Positions 41,178 to 51,100 of a stretch of DNA of 64,000 bases are shown piece after piece. Source of the DNA: Streptosporangium subroseum. Lineage in GTDB: Bacteria > Actinomycetota > Actinomycetes > Streptosporangiales > Streptosporangiaceae. The stretch covers positions 62,001 to 126,000 of the forward strand of contig NZ_FZOD01000007.1 in assembly GCF_900188345.1 (NCBI RefSeq). Direction: 5' to 3'. The notes under the pieces were generated by a model, which was not told the origin of the DNA, did no database searches, and saw only the letters and a list, made by a program, of their open reading frames with translations. Position 1 is the stretch's first letter, and each line of letters starts with the position of its first letter. The translations under genes and the position numbers were made by a program.

Positions 41178-43174
41178 TCATGCTCAACGACTCTCCCATC
41201 CGTCCCGTCGATGTGGCCAGGGTGGACGACCGTCCGCTCTGGGTCGAGATCCTCGGGGAGGAGGTCTGGTGGGACGAGCCCCGTCCGCATGAGGGCGGGC
41301 GCAGATGCGTGGTCCGGTGCGGGCCGGACGGTGTGCCGCGCGACGCGATCCCCGCGGGCTGGAACTCCCGCAACCGTCTCATCGAGTACGGCGGGCGCTC
41401 CTGGCGGCCGCTGCCGGACGGCCGGATCGTGTTCACCAACTGGTCCGACCAGCGCGTCTACCTGTACGGCGAGCGCCCCGGCCCGGCCTCCGGCGGCGGA
41501 CCGGGCCGAGCCGAGCGGGCCGAGCAGGCCGAGCGGGTCGCCCCCGGCCCCGGGCCGACCGCTCTCACCACGGATCCAGACGGCCCCGAGCCGATCGCCC
41601 TCACCGGCGACGACGGGGCCCGCTACGGCGACCTGTACCTCCCGCCCGGCCGCGACGAGGTCTGGGCCGTCCGCGAGATCCACCCCGCCCAGGCCGGCCC
41701 CGGCTCCCGCGTCACCCCCCGCCGCGACCTGGTGGCGGTGCCGCTGGACGGCGGGCCGGTCCGGGTCATCGTCACCGCCCAGCACTTCCTGACCAACCCG
41801 CGGATCTCCCCCGGCGGGACCCACGTCGCCTGGATCGGCTGGGACCACCCGGCCATGCCCTGGGACGGCACCGAGCTGTGCGTCGCCCCCCTGGACGCGA
41901 ACGGCTCCGCCGGGCCGTACCGGGTCGTCGCCGGCGGCCCGGACGAGTCGGTGATCCAGGCCGAGTGGCGCGACGACGGCGCCCTCTACGCGCTCACCGA
42001 CCCGGACGGCTGGTGGAACCTGCACCTGATCCCCCTCGACGGCTCCCCCGCCCGCGACCTGGCCCCGCGCCGGGAAGACTGCGGCGACGCCCTCTGGCGG
42101 CTCGGCAGCACCTGGTTCGCGCTCGCGGGCGAGCGGATCGTCATCGTGCACGGCACCCCGGCCCACCGCCGTCTCGGCGTGCTCGACCCGGCGGGCGGCG
42201 AGATCGTCGACGTCGACACCCCGGCCACCTACTGGAACCCCACGCTCTCGGCCTCCGGCGACCTGGTGGCGGGCGTGGCGGCCTCGCCGTACACACCGTT
42301 CGAGGTCGTGTCGGTGGACCTGCGGACCGGCGCGCACGCCGTACTGTCGGCGAAGAAGGACCTGCCCCCTCGCGACGCGCTGCCCGCGCCCGAGGCGGTG
42401 ACCTTCGACGGTGTGCACGCCCATCTCCACCCGCCGCGCGGCGCCACCGGACCGGCCCCCTACGTGATCTTCGTGCACGGCGGGCCGACCAGCGCCTCCC
42501 CGATGGTCCTCGACCTGGAGATCGCCTACTTCACCAGCCGGGGCATCGGCGTGGCCGACGTGAACTACGGCGGCTCCACCGGGTACGGCCGGGCCTACCG
42601 GGAGCGGCTGCGGCACCGATGGGGGGTGGTGGACGTGCGCGACTGCGAGACGGTGGCGCGCGGGCTGATCGCCGCCGGGCGGGCGCATCCCTCCATGGTC
42701 GCGATCAGAGGCGGCAGCGCGGGCGGCTGGACGTCGCTGGCCGCGCTGGTGCACAGCGAGGTGTTCCGCGGCGCGGTGGCCCACTACGCGATCACCGACC
42801 CGGAGAGCTGGGCGGCGGAGACCCACGACTTCGAGTCGCGCTATCTCGACGGCCTGATCGGCCCGCTCCCGGAGACCCGGCAGCGCTACCTGGATCGTTC
42901 TCCCACCCTGCACGCCGATCGCGCGTCCGGCCCCGCCCTGCTCATGCACGGTCTGGAGGACGTGATCGTCGATCCGGTCCAGGCGGAGCGGTTCGCCGCC
43001 GCGCTGGAGCGCGGGGGCACGCCGTGGGCGTATCTGACCTTTCCCGGGGAGCAGCACGGCTGGCGGCGGGAGGAGACCATTGTGGCCGCGCTCGAAGCCG
43101 AACTGGCCTTCTACGGTCTGATCTTCGGTCTCCCGACGCCCGAGGTGCCGCCTCTGACCCTGCGCGGCCTGTGA
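41174..43174 (+). CDS. S9-family prolyl oligopeptidase-like serine peptidase
   Basis: The GTG at 41174 overlaps the stop of the C39 gene (GTGA); ATG 41180 is an alternative. The 666-residue cytoplasmic enzyme has a beta-propeller N-terminal domain (residues of about 60-390) that gates an alpha/beta-hydrolase domain. The triad is Ser515 (GGSAGGW), Asp596 (HGLEDVIVD) and His628 (GEQHGW). S9 enzymes cleave short peptides, often after Pro or at an N-terminal dipeptide. With the C39 and M20 genes it forms a three-peptidase run on one strand. A 9-nt Arg/Ala/Glu repeat inserts near residue 115. Confidence 0.92.
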   Translation: MIMLNDSPIRPVDVARVDDRPLWVEILGEEVWWDEPRPHEGGRRCVVRCGPDGVPRDAIPAGWNSRNRLIEYGGRSWRPLPDGRIVFTNWSDQRVYLYGERPGPASGGGPGRAERAEQAERVAPGPGPTALTTDPDGPEPIALTGDDGARYGDLYLPPGRDEVWAVREIHPAQAGPGSRVTPRRDLVAVPLDGGPVRVIVTAQHFLTNPRISPGGTHVAWIGWDHPAMPWDGTELCVAPLDANGSAGPYRVVAGGPDESVIQAEWRDDGALYALTDPDGWWNLHLIPLDGSPARDLAPRREDCGDALWRLGSTWFALAGERIVIVHGTPAHRRLGVLDPAGGEIVDVDTPATYWNPTLSASGDLVAGVAASPYTPFEVVSVDLRTGAHAVLSAKKDLPPRDALPAPEAVTFDGVHAHLHPPRGATGPAPYVIFVHGGPTSASPMVLDLEIAYFTSRGIGVADVNYGGSTGYGRAYRERLRHRWGVVDVRDCETVARGLIAAGRAHPSMVAIRGGSAGGWTSLAALVHSEVFRGAVAHYAITDPESWAAETHDFESRYLDGLIGPLPETRQRYLDRSPTLHADRASGPALLMHGLEDVIVDPVQAERFAAALERGGTPWAYLTFPGEQHGWRREETIVAALEAELAFYGLIFGLPTPEVPPLTLRGL

Positions 43175-43462
43175 ACCGTTCACGTCCTCATCGAGGGTCG
43201 TCACCCCCGCCGAGCCGTCCGGCCTTCTCCGGCGGGCGCGGGGGAAGGCCTCGGGCGCAGGTGAGGGTACGCTGCATGACTCTGCGTCCCAGGACCTATT
43301 TCTTACCTGGCCGTATAAGCATTGAAACACCCTCAATGTAGACTCAAAGTAATCGGCCGAGCACCGTGAGCAAGTGTCGGAGGGCTGAGTGAGAGTCCGC
43401 CACGCCCCCGGCTCACCCCCGGCACGCACCCTGACCCGTCGTTTCCAGGAGGGCTTTCTTCA

Positions 43463-44731
43463 ATGAGCGAGGTCGCACGGATCTGCTCGGACCTGATCAG
43501 GTTCGACACCACCAATCCGGGCCCCGGCGAGCGTCCGGCGGCCGAATACGTCGCCGAACTGCTGGCGGAGACCGGCGTCGAACCGGTCGTGTTCGAGTCG
43601 GACAGGCACCGCACCAACGTGGTCGCCAGGATCCCGGGTGACTCGGACGAGGCCCTGCTGATGCACGGCCATCTCGACGTGGTCCCGGCCGTGGCCGCCG
43701 ACTGGCGGATCCACCCGTTCTCCGGGGAGATCGAGGACGGCTGCGTCTGGGGCCGGGGCGCGGTGGACATGAAGGGCACCCTCTCCATGACGCTCGCCCT
43801 GGTCCGCGACTGGGCCCGGCGCGGGGTGCGGCCGAAACGGGACCTCGTGCTGGCGTTCCTCGCCGACGAGGAGGCCACCGGCGAGTACGGCGCGAAGCTC
43901 GCGGTGCAGCGGCACCGCGAGCTGTTCGACGGCTGCACCGAGGCCATCAGCGAGTCCGGCGGCTACAGCGTCGAGGCGACACCGGACGCGCGGATCTACC
44001 CGGTCTCGGTGGGCGAGCGCGGCACCGCCTGGATGAGGCTCACCGCCCACGGCATCGCCGGGCACGGCTCCCGCCCGCCGGCGGACAACGCCGTGGCCGA
44101 GATCTGCCACGCCCTGTCCAGGGTCGCCTCCTACCAGTGGCCGATACGGCTGACGCCCGGGGTGGCGGCCCTGGTCGAAAGCCTGTCGGACATCCTCGGC
44201 GAGAGCATCGACGCCGACCGCCTGGAGAAGGAGGCCGAACGGCTGGGCCGGATCGGCAGATTGTTCGAGGCGCAGATCCGCAACTCGGCGAATCCGACGA
44301 TGCTGGAGGCCGGCTACAAGGTCAACGTGGTCCCCGGCACGGCCACCGCGTACGTCGACGGGCGGTTCCTGCCCGGATACCGCGACGAGTTCCTGGAGAC
44401 GATCGACCGCCTGCTCGGCCCGAAGATCACCCGGGAGTTCGTCAGCTTCGGCGACGCCCCGTCCGCGCCGCTGGACTCGCCGTTCTTCGAGCAGCTCTGC
44501 GCCGCCCTCGTCGCCGAGGACCCGGCCGCGCGACCGGTGCCGTACGTGATGTCCGGCGGCACGGACGCGAAGTCCTTCGACACGCTCGGCATCAAGGGCT
44601 ACGGCTTCGCCCCGCTGATGCTCAGCCCGGACCTCGACTACTACGGCATGTTCCACGGTGTGGACGAGCGTGTCCCCGTCGAGGGCCTGGAGTTCGGCGT
44701 GCGCGTCCTGGACCGTCTCCTCGTCTCCTGA
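43463..44731 (+). CDS. M20-family metallopeptidase (ArgE/DapE/ACY1 type)
   Basis: The 422-residue product has all ligands of the di-zinc M20 centre: His70 and Asp72 (MHGHLD), Asp102 (RGAVDMKG), catalytic Glu136/Glu137 (ADEEATG) and a late His (MFHGVDERVP). The lid-domain motif GIAGHGSRPP is also present. It removes an N-acyl group or a terminal amino acid from a small peptide. AGGAGG lies 12 bp before the ATG. It follows the S9 gene by 288 bp and may have its own promoter. Exact substrate unknown. Confidence 0.93.
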   Translation: MSEVARICSDLIRFDTTNPGPGERPAAEYVAELLAETGVEPVVFESDRHRTNVVARIPGDSDEALLMHGHLDVVPAVAADWRIHPFSGEIEDGCVWGRGAVDMKGTLSMTLALVRDWARRGVRPKRDLVLAFLADEEATGEYGAKLAVQRHRELFDGCTEAISESGGYSVEATPDARIYPVSVGERGTAWMRLTAHGIAGHGSRPPADNAVAEICHALSRVASYQWPIRLTPGVAALVESLSDILGESIDADRLEKEAERLGRIGRLFEAQIRNSANPTMLEAGYKVNVVPGTATAYVDGRFLPGYRDEFLETIDRLLGPKITREFVSFGDAPSAPLDSPFFEQLCAALVAEDPAARPVPYVMSGGTDAKSFDTLGIKGYGFAPLMLSPDLDYYGMFHGVDERVPVEGLEFGVRVLDRLLVS

Positions 44732-44740
44732 CCTCTCGCC

Positions 44741-44960
44741 CTCCGGCTCCGCTCCTCTCATCCCCGCCCACCGTTTCCCATCCCTTCTCGTCTCCCGGCC
44801 TTCGCCTTCCGGCTCCACTCCTCTCGTCTCCGCCCGCCCTTTCCCGTCCCTTCTCGCCTTCCGGCTCCAGCCCTCTCCACTCCTTTCCCCGCCCCTTTTT
44901 TGCCCCTTGCCCGCTCTCCTCCCGCTTTCTCGCGCCCTCCCGGCCTCTTCTCGACCGATT
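44741..44960. repeat. Pyrimidine-rich degenerate tandem repeat block
   Basis: About 220 bp are almost purely C and T on the plus strand. The core TCCGGCTCC recurs at 44742, 44808 and 44860. The unit is 52 nt (TTCCGGCTCC, CTCTCGTCTCCGCCCGCC, TTTCCCGTCCCTTCTCG), with a 14-nt insertion in the first copy, and the repeat decays after 44900. No coding function is apparent. It lies just after the M20 gene. Confidence 0.75.
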
Positions 44961-45154
44961 CACAGCGGACTCTGAGCAAACTCACAGCCGGGCCGCACCA
45001 GGAGAATAAAGCGGTTTTCATCGGGGCATTCCGCACGCCGGAGAACGCCATGGGGGAAGCCAAACGCCCTGGTCAGGAGGCCGCTGTCACGATCGGCCCG
45101 CCCCGGACCCCAGGGAGAAACGGCCGGACGCCGCCTCCCTGAAACTTGGGCATC

Positions 45155-45346
45155 ATGACTCACGTGCCGATCCTGATGTACCACTCGGCGTCCGGCCGGT
45201 CCGGTCATGAGACGCGATCACCGGCGGCGCGCCCGCAGGTCCTCGCCGGGCCGCCGTCGATCCGTCCGAAGAGGCGGATGCCGGCCGAGGGCCACGCCAG
45301 GGCCGCCCTTCACCCGGTACGGCCTGCGCCGGGTGCGCGGGGGTGA
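45155..45346 (+). pseudogene. N-terminal remnant of a polysaccharide deacetylase
   Basis: MTHVPILMYHSASGRSGHET is the characteristic beginning of NodB-type polysaccharide deacetylases. The frame then loses similarity and closes after 63 codons, at the GTGA overlap with the flippase gene. In the next frame GPPFTRYGLRRVRGGE resembles the end of such an enzyme. The central catalytic region is missing, so most of the gene has been deleted. Translation of the stub may still couple to the flippase. Confidence 0.6.
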
Positions 45347-46848
45347 GTGAGAGGGACGCGGAGCGGCCGGTCTGGCCGGCGGGCGAAGGTCTCGCCGCCG
45401 ACGCCCGGCGAGATCGGCGGGAGCCCGAGGCGAGTGCGGCCTCCGACCTGGTGAAAGTCGCCGGCAAGGCCGATGCAACCGCTCCGTTCGATGCTGACGG
45501 AGCGATGACCGACCCCACGATGGCCCAAGGCGCGAGAACCGGCCTCATGGATCGCCTGCGCGCGGACCTCCGCAACCCGTTGTTCCTCCAGGGCTACGCA
45601 CTGATGATCAACACGGCGATCACCGCCGTGCTCGGCCTGGGCTACTGGGTCCTGGCCACGCATCTCTACTCCGCCTCCGCCTTCGGCGAGGGGCAGACCA
45701 TGATCAGCGTTCTGCGCCTGTTCGCCTCGCTCACCGGGCTGGCGTTCGTCGGCGCCCTGGCCAGGTTCATTCCGGTGGCGGGCCGGCGCACCGCCGAGTT
45801 CGTCGTGCGCGGCTACGTGATCGCCGGAGTCGCCGGTCTGGTGGCCGCGCTCGGATTCCTGCTGACCCTCCCTCTCTGGGGACCGGTCTACGGCCACCTC
45901 GGCGGGTTCGGCCCGGGGCTGTTCTTCCTGGTCTCCGTCCTGGTCTGGACGGTCTTCACCCTCCAGGACGTGACGCTCGCCGGGCTGCGCAGGGCCATCT
46001 GGGTGCCGGTGAACAGCCTGGCCTTCGGCCTGGTCAAGATGGCCATGCTCGTCGGCCTGGCGCGCGCGCTGCCCGACGGCGGTCTCTTCGGGGGGATCTT
46101 CATCTCCTGGATCGTGCCGACCGCCCTGGCGCTGATCCCGATCAACTGGTTCATCTTCACGATCGTCATCCCCAGGCACGTCAGGGAGACGAGGGAGTCC
46201 GCCGCGAACCCGCCGCCGCTCCGCGAGGTCGGCCGGTTCCTGGCCGGAGACTTTCCCGGCACGCTCTCCGTCCTGCTGATCGTCTACCTGGTCCCGGTCA
46301 TGGTCGCCGCCTGGCTCAACGACGCGGCGATGTTCGGCTACTTCTCGATAGCCCACACCCTGGGCTGCATGATCGAGCTTCTGGCGGCGAACATGGCGGT
46401 CTCGCTGACCGTGGAGGGTTCCTTCAACGCCGCCCGGCTGGCGCAGAGCGTGCGCAACGCGCTCCGCCGCACCTTCCTGATCGTCGGTCCGATCATCGCG
46501 ATGGTCGTCGTCGCCGCCCCGCTGATCCTGAACGTCTTCAGCCCGGAGCTCTCCAGGGAGGGCACGCCGCTGCTCCGCCTGATGGCGCTGGCCGTACTGC
46601 CCGGCACACTGATCGAGATCTACCTCAGCATGCTGCGGGCGCAGAGCAGGGCCCGGAGCCTGGCGGCCGTCCAGATCGGGATGGCGGTGCTGGTGCTCGT
46701 CTCCGTCGCCGCGATCTTCCCCTCCACGGGCATCGTCGGGGTGGGGTACGGGATGCTGGCCAGTCAGCTTCTGATCGCGCTCATCATCCTCCCCGGTCTG
46801 CGCAGAGCGATCAAAGTCGGCAAGGCCTCGCCGACCGTCGTCGCGTAG
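45343..46848 (+). CDS. Wzx-like polysaccharide flippase
   Basis: The 501-residue membrane protein has about twelve to fourteen hydrophobic segments from residue 83 on and belongs to the MOP/Wzx superfamily of lipid-linked polysaccharide exporters (ALMINTAITAVLGLGYWVLA, then GLAFVGALARFIPV). The first 65 residues are hydrophilic and not conserved; ATG 45505 could be the true start. The GTG start overlaps the deacetylase remnant, and a DegT-family gene follows 74 bp downstream, so this is part of an envelope-glycan cluster. The transported glycan is unknown. Confidence 0.85.
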   Translation: MSERDAERPVWPAGEGLAADARRDRREPEASAASDLVKVAGKADATAPFDADGAMTDPTMAQGARTGLMDRLRADLRNPLFLQGYALMINTAITAVLGLGYWVLATHLYSASAFGEGQTMISVLRLFASLTGLAFVGALARFIPVAGRRTAEFVVRGYVIAGVAGLVAALGFLLTLPLWGPVYGHLGGFGPGLFFLVSVLVWTVFTLQDVTLAGLRRAIWVPVNSLAFGLVKMAMLVGLARALPDGGLFGGIFISWIVPTALALIPINWFIFTIVIPRHVRETRESAANPPPLREVGRFLAGDFPGTLSVLLIVYLVPVMVAAWLNDAAMFGYFSIAHTLGCMIELLAANMAVSLTVEGSFNAARLAQSVRNALRRTFLIVGPIIAMVVVAAPLILNVFSPELSREGTPLLRLMALAVLPGTLIEIYLSMLRAQSRARSLAAVQIGMAVLVLVSVAAIFPSTGIVGVGYGMLASQLLIALIILPGLRRAIKVGKASPTVVA

Positions 46849-46922
46849 GACACGATGCGACCCTGCGATCCACCGCCGCACGAGCTTGCCGCCGTATCGG
46901 GGGCCGTGATAGACGGTCACCG

Positions 46923-48074
46923 GTGACTCCAGAGGACGTCGTGGCGAGACGTACCGGTCGCCGCTGCCTGGCGCTGCCCTCCAACCGCCTGGGCCTGTAT
47001 CTGGCACTGCGGCACTGGTGCCGTCCCGGCCAGCGACTCCTGATGTCACCGCTGTCGGCCGACGAGATCCTGTTCCTGGTGCTGGCCGCCGGGCTGCGCC
47101 CGGTCATCGCCCCGCTGTCGCCCCGCGACGGCAACATCGACGCGGGCGCCGTCGACCTCGACCGGATCGACGCCGTGCTGACCACCAACCTGTACGGCCT
47201 GCCCGACCGGGTGGCCGCCTTCACCGGCAAGATCCTGATCGAGGACGTCGCACACGCGATCGAGACCACCGTGGGCGGCCGGCCGCTGGGCGCCTTCGGG
47301 GTGGCCGGGGTCTTCAGCCTGTCCAAGCACGTCGGCGCCGGATCCGGCGGGGTCCTCGCGGTCGAGCACGAGGCCGACCTGCGGGTCCTGCGGCGCGAAC
47401 GCGACCGGCTGCTCCGGCCGGGCGCCCTCCACCGGGAGATCTTCACCATCCTGACCTCGGCCGTCCGGCACACCGCGCTACGCCTGAACCTGGTGCGGCC
47501 CGCGCTGCGCGCGATGCGTGCGCTGGGCATGGAGGAACCTCGCGACGGTCACCGCATCCCGCCGCGCCTCGGAGACCTGGTCGCCGCGCTGCGCACGGCC
47601 CCCGGACTCCCGGCCTTCGACTCCTGGGTCCGGGCGGACCTGCACGACTACCGGACCCGGCTCGGCCCCCTGTCACAGTGGTACCAGGTGCAGCGGCTGT
47701 GCGCCCTGCCCCACCGGCGCGCCGAGCGCGTCGCGGGGGTCCGGATGCTGTCCAGGCTGCCCACGGTGGCCCCGGCCGTCCACGACCACCTTCACCAGCC
47801 TCTCTTCCGGGTGCCGCTGCTGGTCGCCGACCGGAACGCGGCGATCGCCGCGCTGGAGCGCCGTGGGGTGGCGACCGGATATCTCTACGACCCGCCCTAC
47901 GACGGCTACCTGCCCGGCTTCACCGATCCCTCGCCTCACCCCGAGATCGCCCTCTGGTGGGGCCGGCACGTACTGCCCGTCGACCCGCTCCACGCCCACC
48001 GCGCCATGCCGGTCCTCGAGAGGCTCGCTCCGGCGTCTCCGCTCCTTCCCACGGCCTCCTCCGGCCTCTCCTAG
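46923..48074 (+). CDS. DegT/DnrJ/EryC1/StrS-family aminotransferase
   Basis: The 383-residue PLP protein has the fold-type-I pattern of sugar aminotransferases: Asp108 and His111 (EDVAHA), which hold the cofactor, and the Schiff-base lysine Lys135 in FSLSKHVGAGSGG. The N-terminus is short (SNRLGLYLALRHW), and the ring-binding regions are less conserved than in WecE-type enzymes. These enzymes place amino groups on nucleotide-bound 3- or 4-keto sugars. Next to a Wzx-like flippase it fits biosynthesis of an amino-sugar glycan, though other glycan genes are missing here. Confidence 0.85.
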   Translation: MTPEDVVARRTGRRCLALPSNRLGLYLALRHWCRPGQRLLMSPLSADEILFLVLAAGLRPVIAPLSPRDGNIDAGAVDLDRIDAVLTTNLYGLPDRVAAFTGKILIEDVAHAIETTVGGRPLGAFGVAGVFSLSKHVGAGSGGVLAVEHEADLRVLRRERDRLLRPGALHREIFTILTSAVRHTALRLNLVRPALRAMRALGMEEPRDGHRIPPRLGDLVAALRTAPGLPAFDSWVRADLHDYRTRLGPLSQWYQVQRLCALPHRRAERVAGVRMLSRLPTVAPAVHDHLHQPLFRVPLLVADRNAAIAALERRGVATGYLYDPPYDGYLPGFTDPSPHPEIALWWGRHVLPVDPLHAHRAMPVLERLAPASPLLPTASSGLS

Positions 48075-48095
48075 GGATGCGGACGCCGAAACGAC

Positions 48096-48143
48096 GAAGG
48101 GTGTCGACGATCGACGCATGGCGAATGATCGCCGACACCCTTC
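48096..48143. terminator. Bidirectional terminator between convergent genes
   Basis: An 11-bp perfect stem (GAAGGGTGTCG at 48096-48106, CGACACCCTTC at 48133-48143) encloses a 26-nt loop that has further pairing (GATC with GATC). It lies 22 bp after the aminotransferase stop and 11 bp from the stop of the convergent glycosidase gene. Confidence 0.85.
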
Positions 48144-48153
48144 TCACCGGCCC

Positions 48154-51100
48154 CTAGCCGTAGACGCCGAACTCGTAGAGCGAGTAGCCGTACGCCGTAC
48201 CGCGCTGGGTGAGGTTCAGCCGGACGTACCTGGCCGACACGTTGAGCTCGATGGCGTCGAACCCGCCGTCACCGGTCGTGGTCGAGTAAGCGGTGCTCCA
48301 GTCCGAGCCGTTGGCCGAGGTCTGGAGCTGGTACGCCTTGCCGTACGCGGCCTCCCAGCCGAGCTGGACGCGCTTGATCGCGGTGGACGCGCCGAGGTCC
48401 ACCTGGATCCACTGCGGGTCGGCCCACTCGCTGGCCCACCGAGAGGTGAAGCTGCCGTCGGTGGCCCGGCCCGGGGTGAACGGGCCGCCGTCGCCGGTCG
48501 GCTGATAGGTGGAGGCGGTGGTCGGCTTGCTGAGCGCCACGTTGGTTCCGGTGACCACCGGGGGGACCACGCGGAACGACCTCTGCTCGATGCCGACGTT
48601 GCCCTGCCCGTCGAAGGCGTACACGTAGACCTTCCACACGCCCATCTGCTCCGGCGCGGTCACCGTGAACCTGCCGGGGCCGGTCTGGACGAACCGGACG
48701 TTGTCGAGGCCGCGGTTGCCGTTGATGTGCTTGTTGCTGAACATGAGGTTGTAGCGGATCAGGTCGCTGTTCGGGTCGGTCGCGGCGACCTCGACGGTGA
48801 AGGTCTTTCCGGCCTGGACGGCGGTCTGCGAACCGACCGTCATCGAGGTGATCTCCGGGGGTGTGTTCGCCGAGGCCTGCCCGGTGTAGGCCGCCCTGAG
48901 CGAGTGGTAGCCGTGCCGCCGCCAGCCGCCGGTGGTGGTGTTGAGCCACACCCCGCCGAAGTCGTTCTCCAGGCCGTAGTGGAACTCGGTCGCGCCGAGC
49001 GCGACGCCCGGATGACTCTTGATCGCGTTCCAGCTGGCGGTGTACTGCTGCCGCTTCTGCAGGTCGGTCGGCTCGTTCGGGACGCCGTTGACGTCGCCCG
49101 GAACCTCCCACTCACCGTCGGGTCCGGCCTCGGTGACGATGTACGGCTTGGTGTACCCGCCGTTGATCCAGTCCTGCTTGACGGTGCCGATGGCGCCGTA
49201 GGAGTTGACCGCGAGCAGGTCCAGCGCCGGGGAATAGGCCTTGTAGTAGGTCCAGGCCTGGGTGTAGGCGTCGGTGGAGGTGACCGGGTGGCCCGGGTCG
49301 GCGGCGTGGATCGCCTGCGCCACCTCGTTGACGAACTTCGCGTACGCCACCCGCCGCTGCTCGACCACGTCGGCCGGCAGGCCGTGGTCCTGCATGGTGA
49401 GGATGACCTCGTTGCCGACGTCCCACATGAGCACGCCCTGGCGGCCCTTGAGGCTGTTGACCCGGGCGACGATCTCGTTCTTCACGCTGGTCTTGTACGC
49501 GGTGTCGTTGACGTAGTCGGCGCCCTGGTTGAGCCAGTGCCCGACGATGACCTTGATGCCCTGCTGGGCCGCCCTGTCGAGCAGCGCCGGGGTGTTGGCG
49601 TCGTCGACGCCCCAGAGACGGATCGTGTTGACGCCCATGGCCGCCAGGTCACGCATGTAGCCGTCGGCCGCGGCCTGCGGCGGGCCGTAGGTCATGCCCT
49701 TGATCTCGTAGGGTGAGCCGTTCACCTGGAGCTGCCAGCTGCCCTGCGAACCGGTGACCCTGACCGTGCTCGGCCCGGCCGGGGTGGCGGGGTCGGTCAT
49801 GGCGGCGGGGACGGTGCCGGCCTGCCTGGAGACCGAGACCTGATCCACGCTCAGCACGCCGCCGGAGGTGGTGGCGGCGGTCGGCGTCGTGACGCCCGCG
49901 AGGGCGTTCGGCAGCGAGCCGCCGATGGCCAGGTCGAAGCGGAGGTAGAAGCCGTGGTGGAGGGCGGCGTTCCAGGCGGCGACACCGACCTGGCTCTCGC
50001 GCACGACCCAGGTCTGCCTGCCGTCGAGATAGAAGCGGACCTCCTCGTCGGTCTTGGTGCGATCGATGACCTGGCTGTATTCGTGGTAGCCGCTCTGGCA
50101 GCCCTCGCAGGTGGCGAAGCCGCCGGTGCGGCCGTTGTACTCGTTGCACACCCCGTCGGGGGCGGTGCCGCAGTGCAGGGCGTTGGCCAGCTGGTCGCGG
50201 CCGTTGACGTCGGTCATGATGTCGGTCTCGCCGACGGACGGCCAGTTGTTGTAGTTGCCCCGGTAGGCGGCGCCGGTCGCCCGGAAACCCGGCCAGTAGC
50301 CCAGGGCGCCTGCCACGTCGGGCTGCTTGAGCCGGGCGCTGAACCTGAGCATCTCGCCCGGTTGCGGCGTGAAGTCGGTGCGCTGGGTCTCGATCCGGCC
50401 GGAGGTCCAGTTGCCCGCGCCGTCCTTGATCGCCTTGATGTTCAGGTTGCCGCCGCCGTCCAGGAAGACGTTGGCCGTCGAGGCGCTCATGGTCTCGACC
50501 TCGCCGGTGCCCCAGTTCGCGGCGCCGCCGGGATACTGCTTGCCGGTGCGCAGGATCCAGTTCGCGGCCGAGGGGGAGGTGCCGGCCGACCCGGTGAAGT
50601 CGTCCTTCCACACCTCGGTCCAGGTGCCGGGCTGCTCGGGCCCGCCGCCGCCGGTGCCCGGCTGACCGTAGATCTGGAACTCCCACAGCGAGTAGCCGTA
50701 GCCGGTGCCGCGGACGGTGCCGGACATCCGCACGTACCGGCCGGAGCCGGTCACGTCCAGCGTCTGGGTGCCGCCGGTGCCGGTGGTGGTCGAGTAGATG
50801 TCGGTCCAGGACGAGCCGTCGCCGGAGACCTGGAGCTTGAACGCCTTGCCGTAGGCGGCCTCCCAGGTCAGCACGGCCCTGCTGATCGTCGCGGTGGCGC
50901 CCAGGTCGACCTGGAGCCACTGCGGATCGCTGAACGAGCTGGCCCACCGGGTGCCCGTCAGGTTTCCGTCGACCGCCGCCGCCGCGCTGTAGGCGGCGCC
51001 CTCGGACGACGAGGCCGTCGCCGTCTTGCCCTGCGACAGCAGACCGTCGGCGGCCGCCGCCGGACTGATGAACGCCAGACCGGAAATGACCAGGCTCGCC

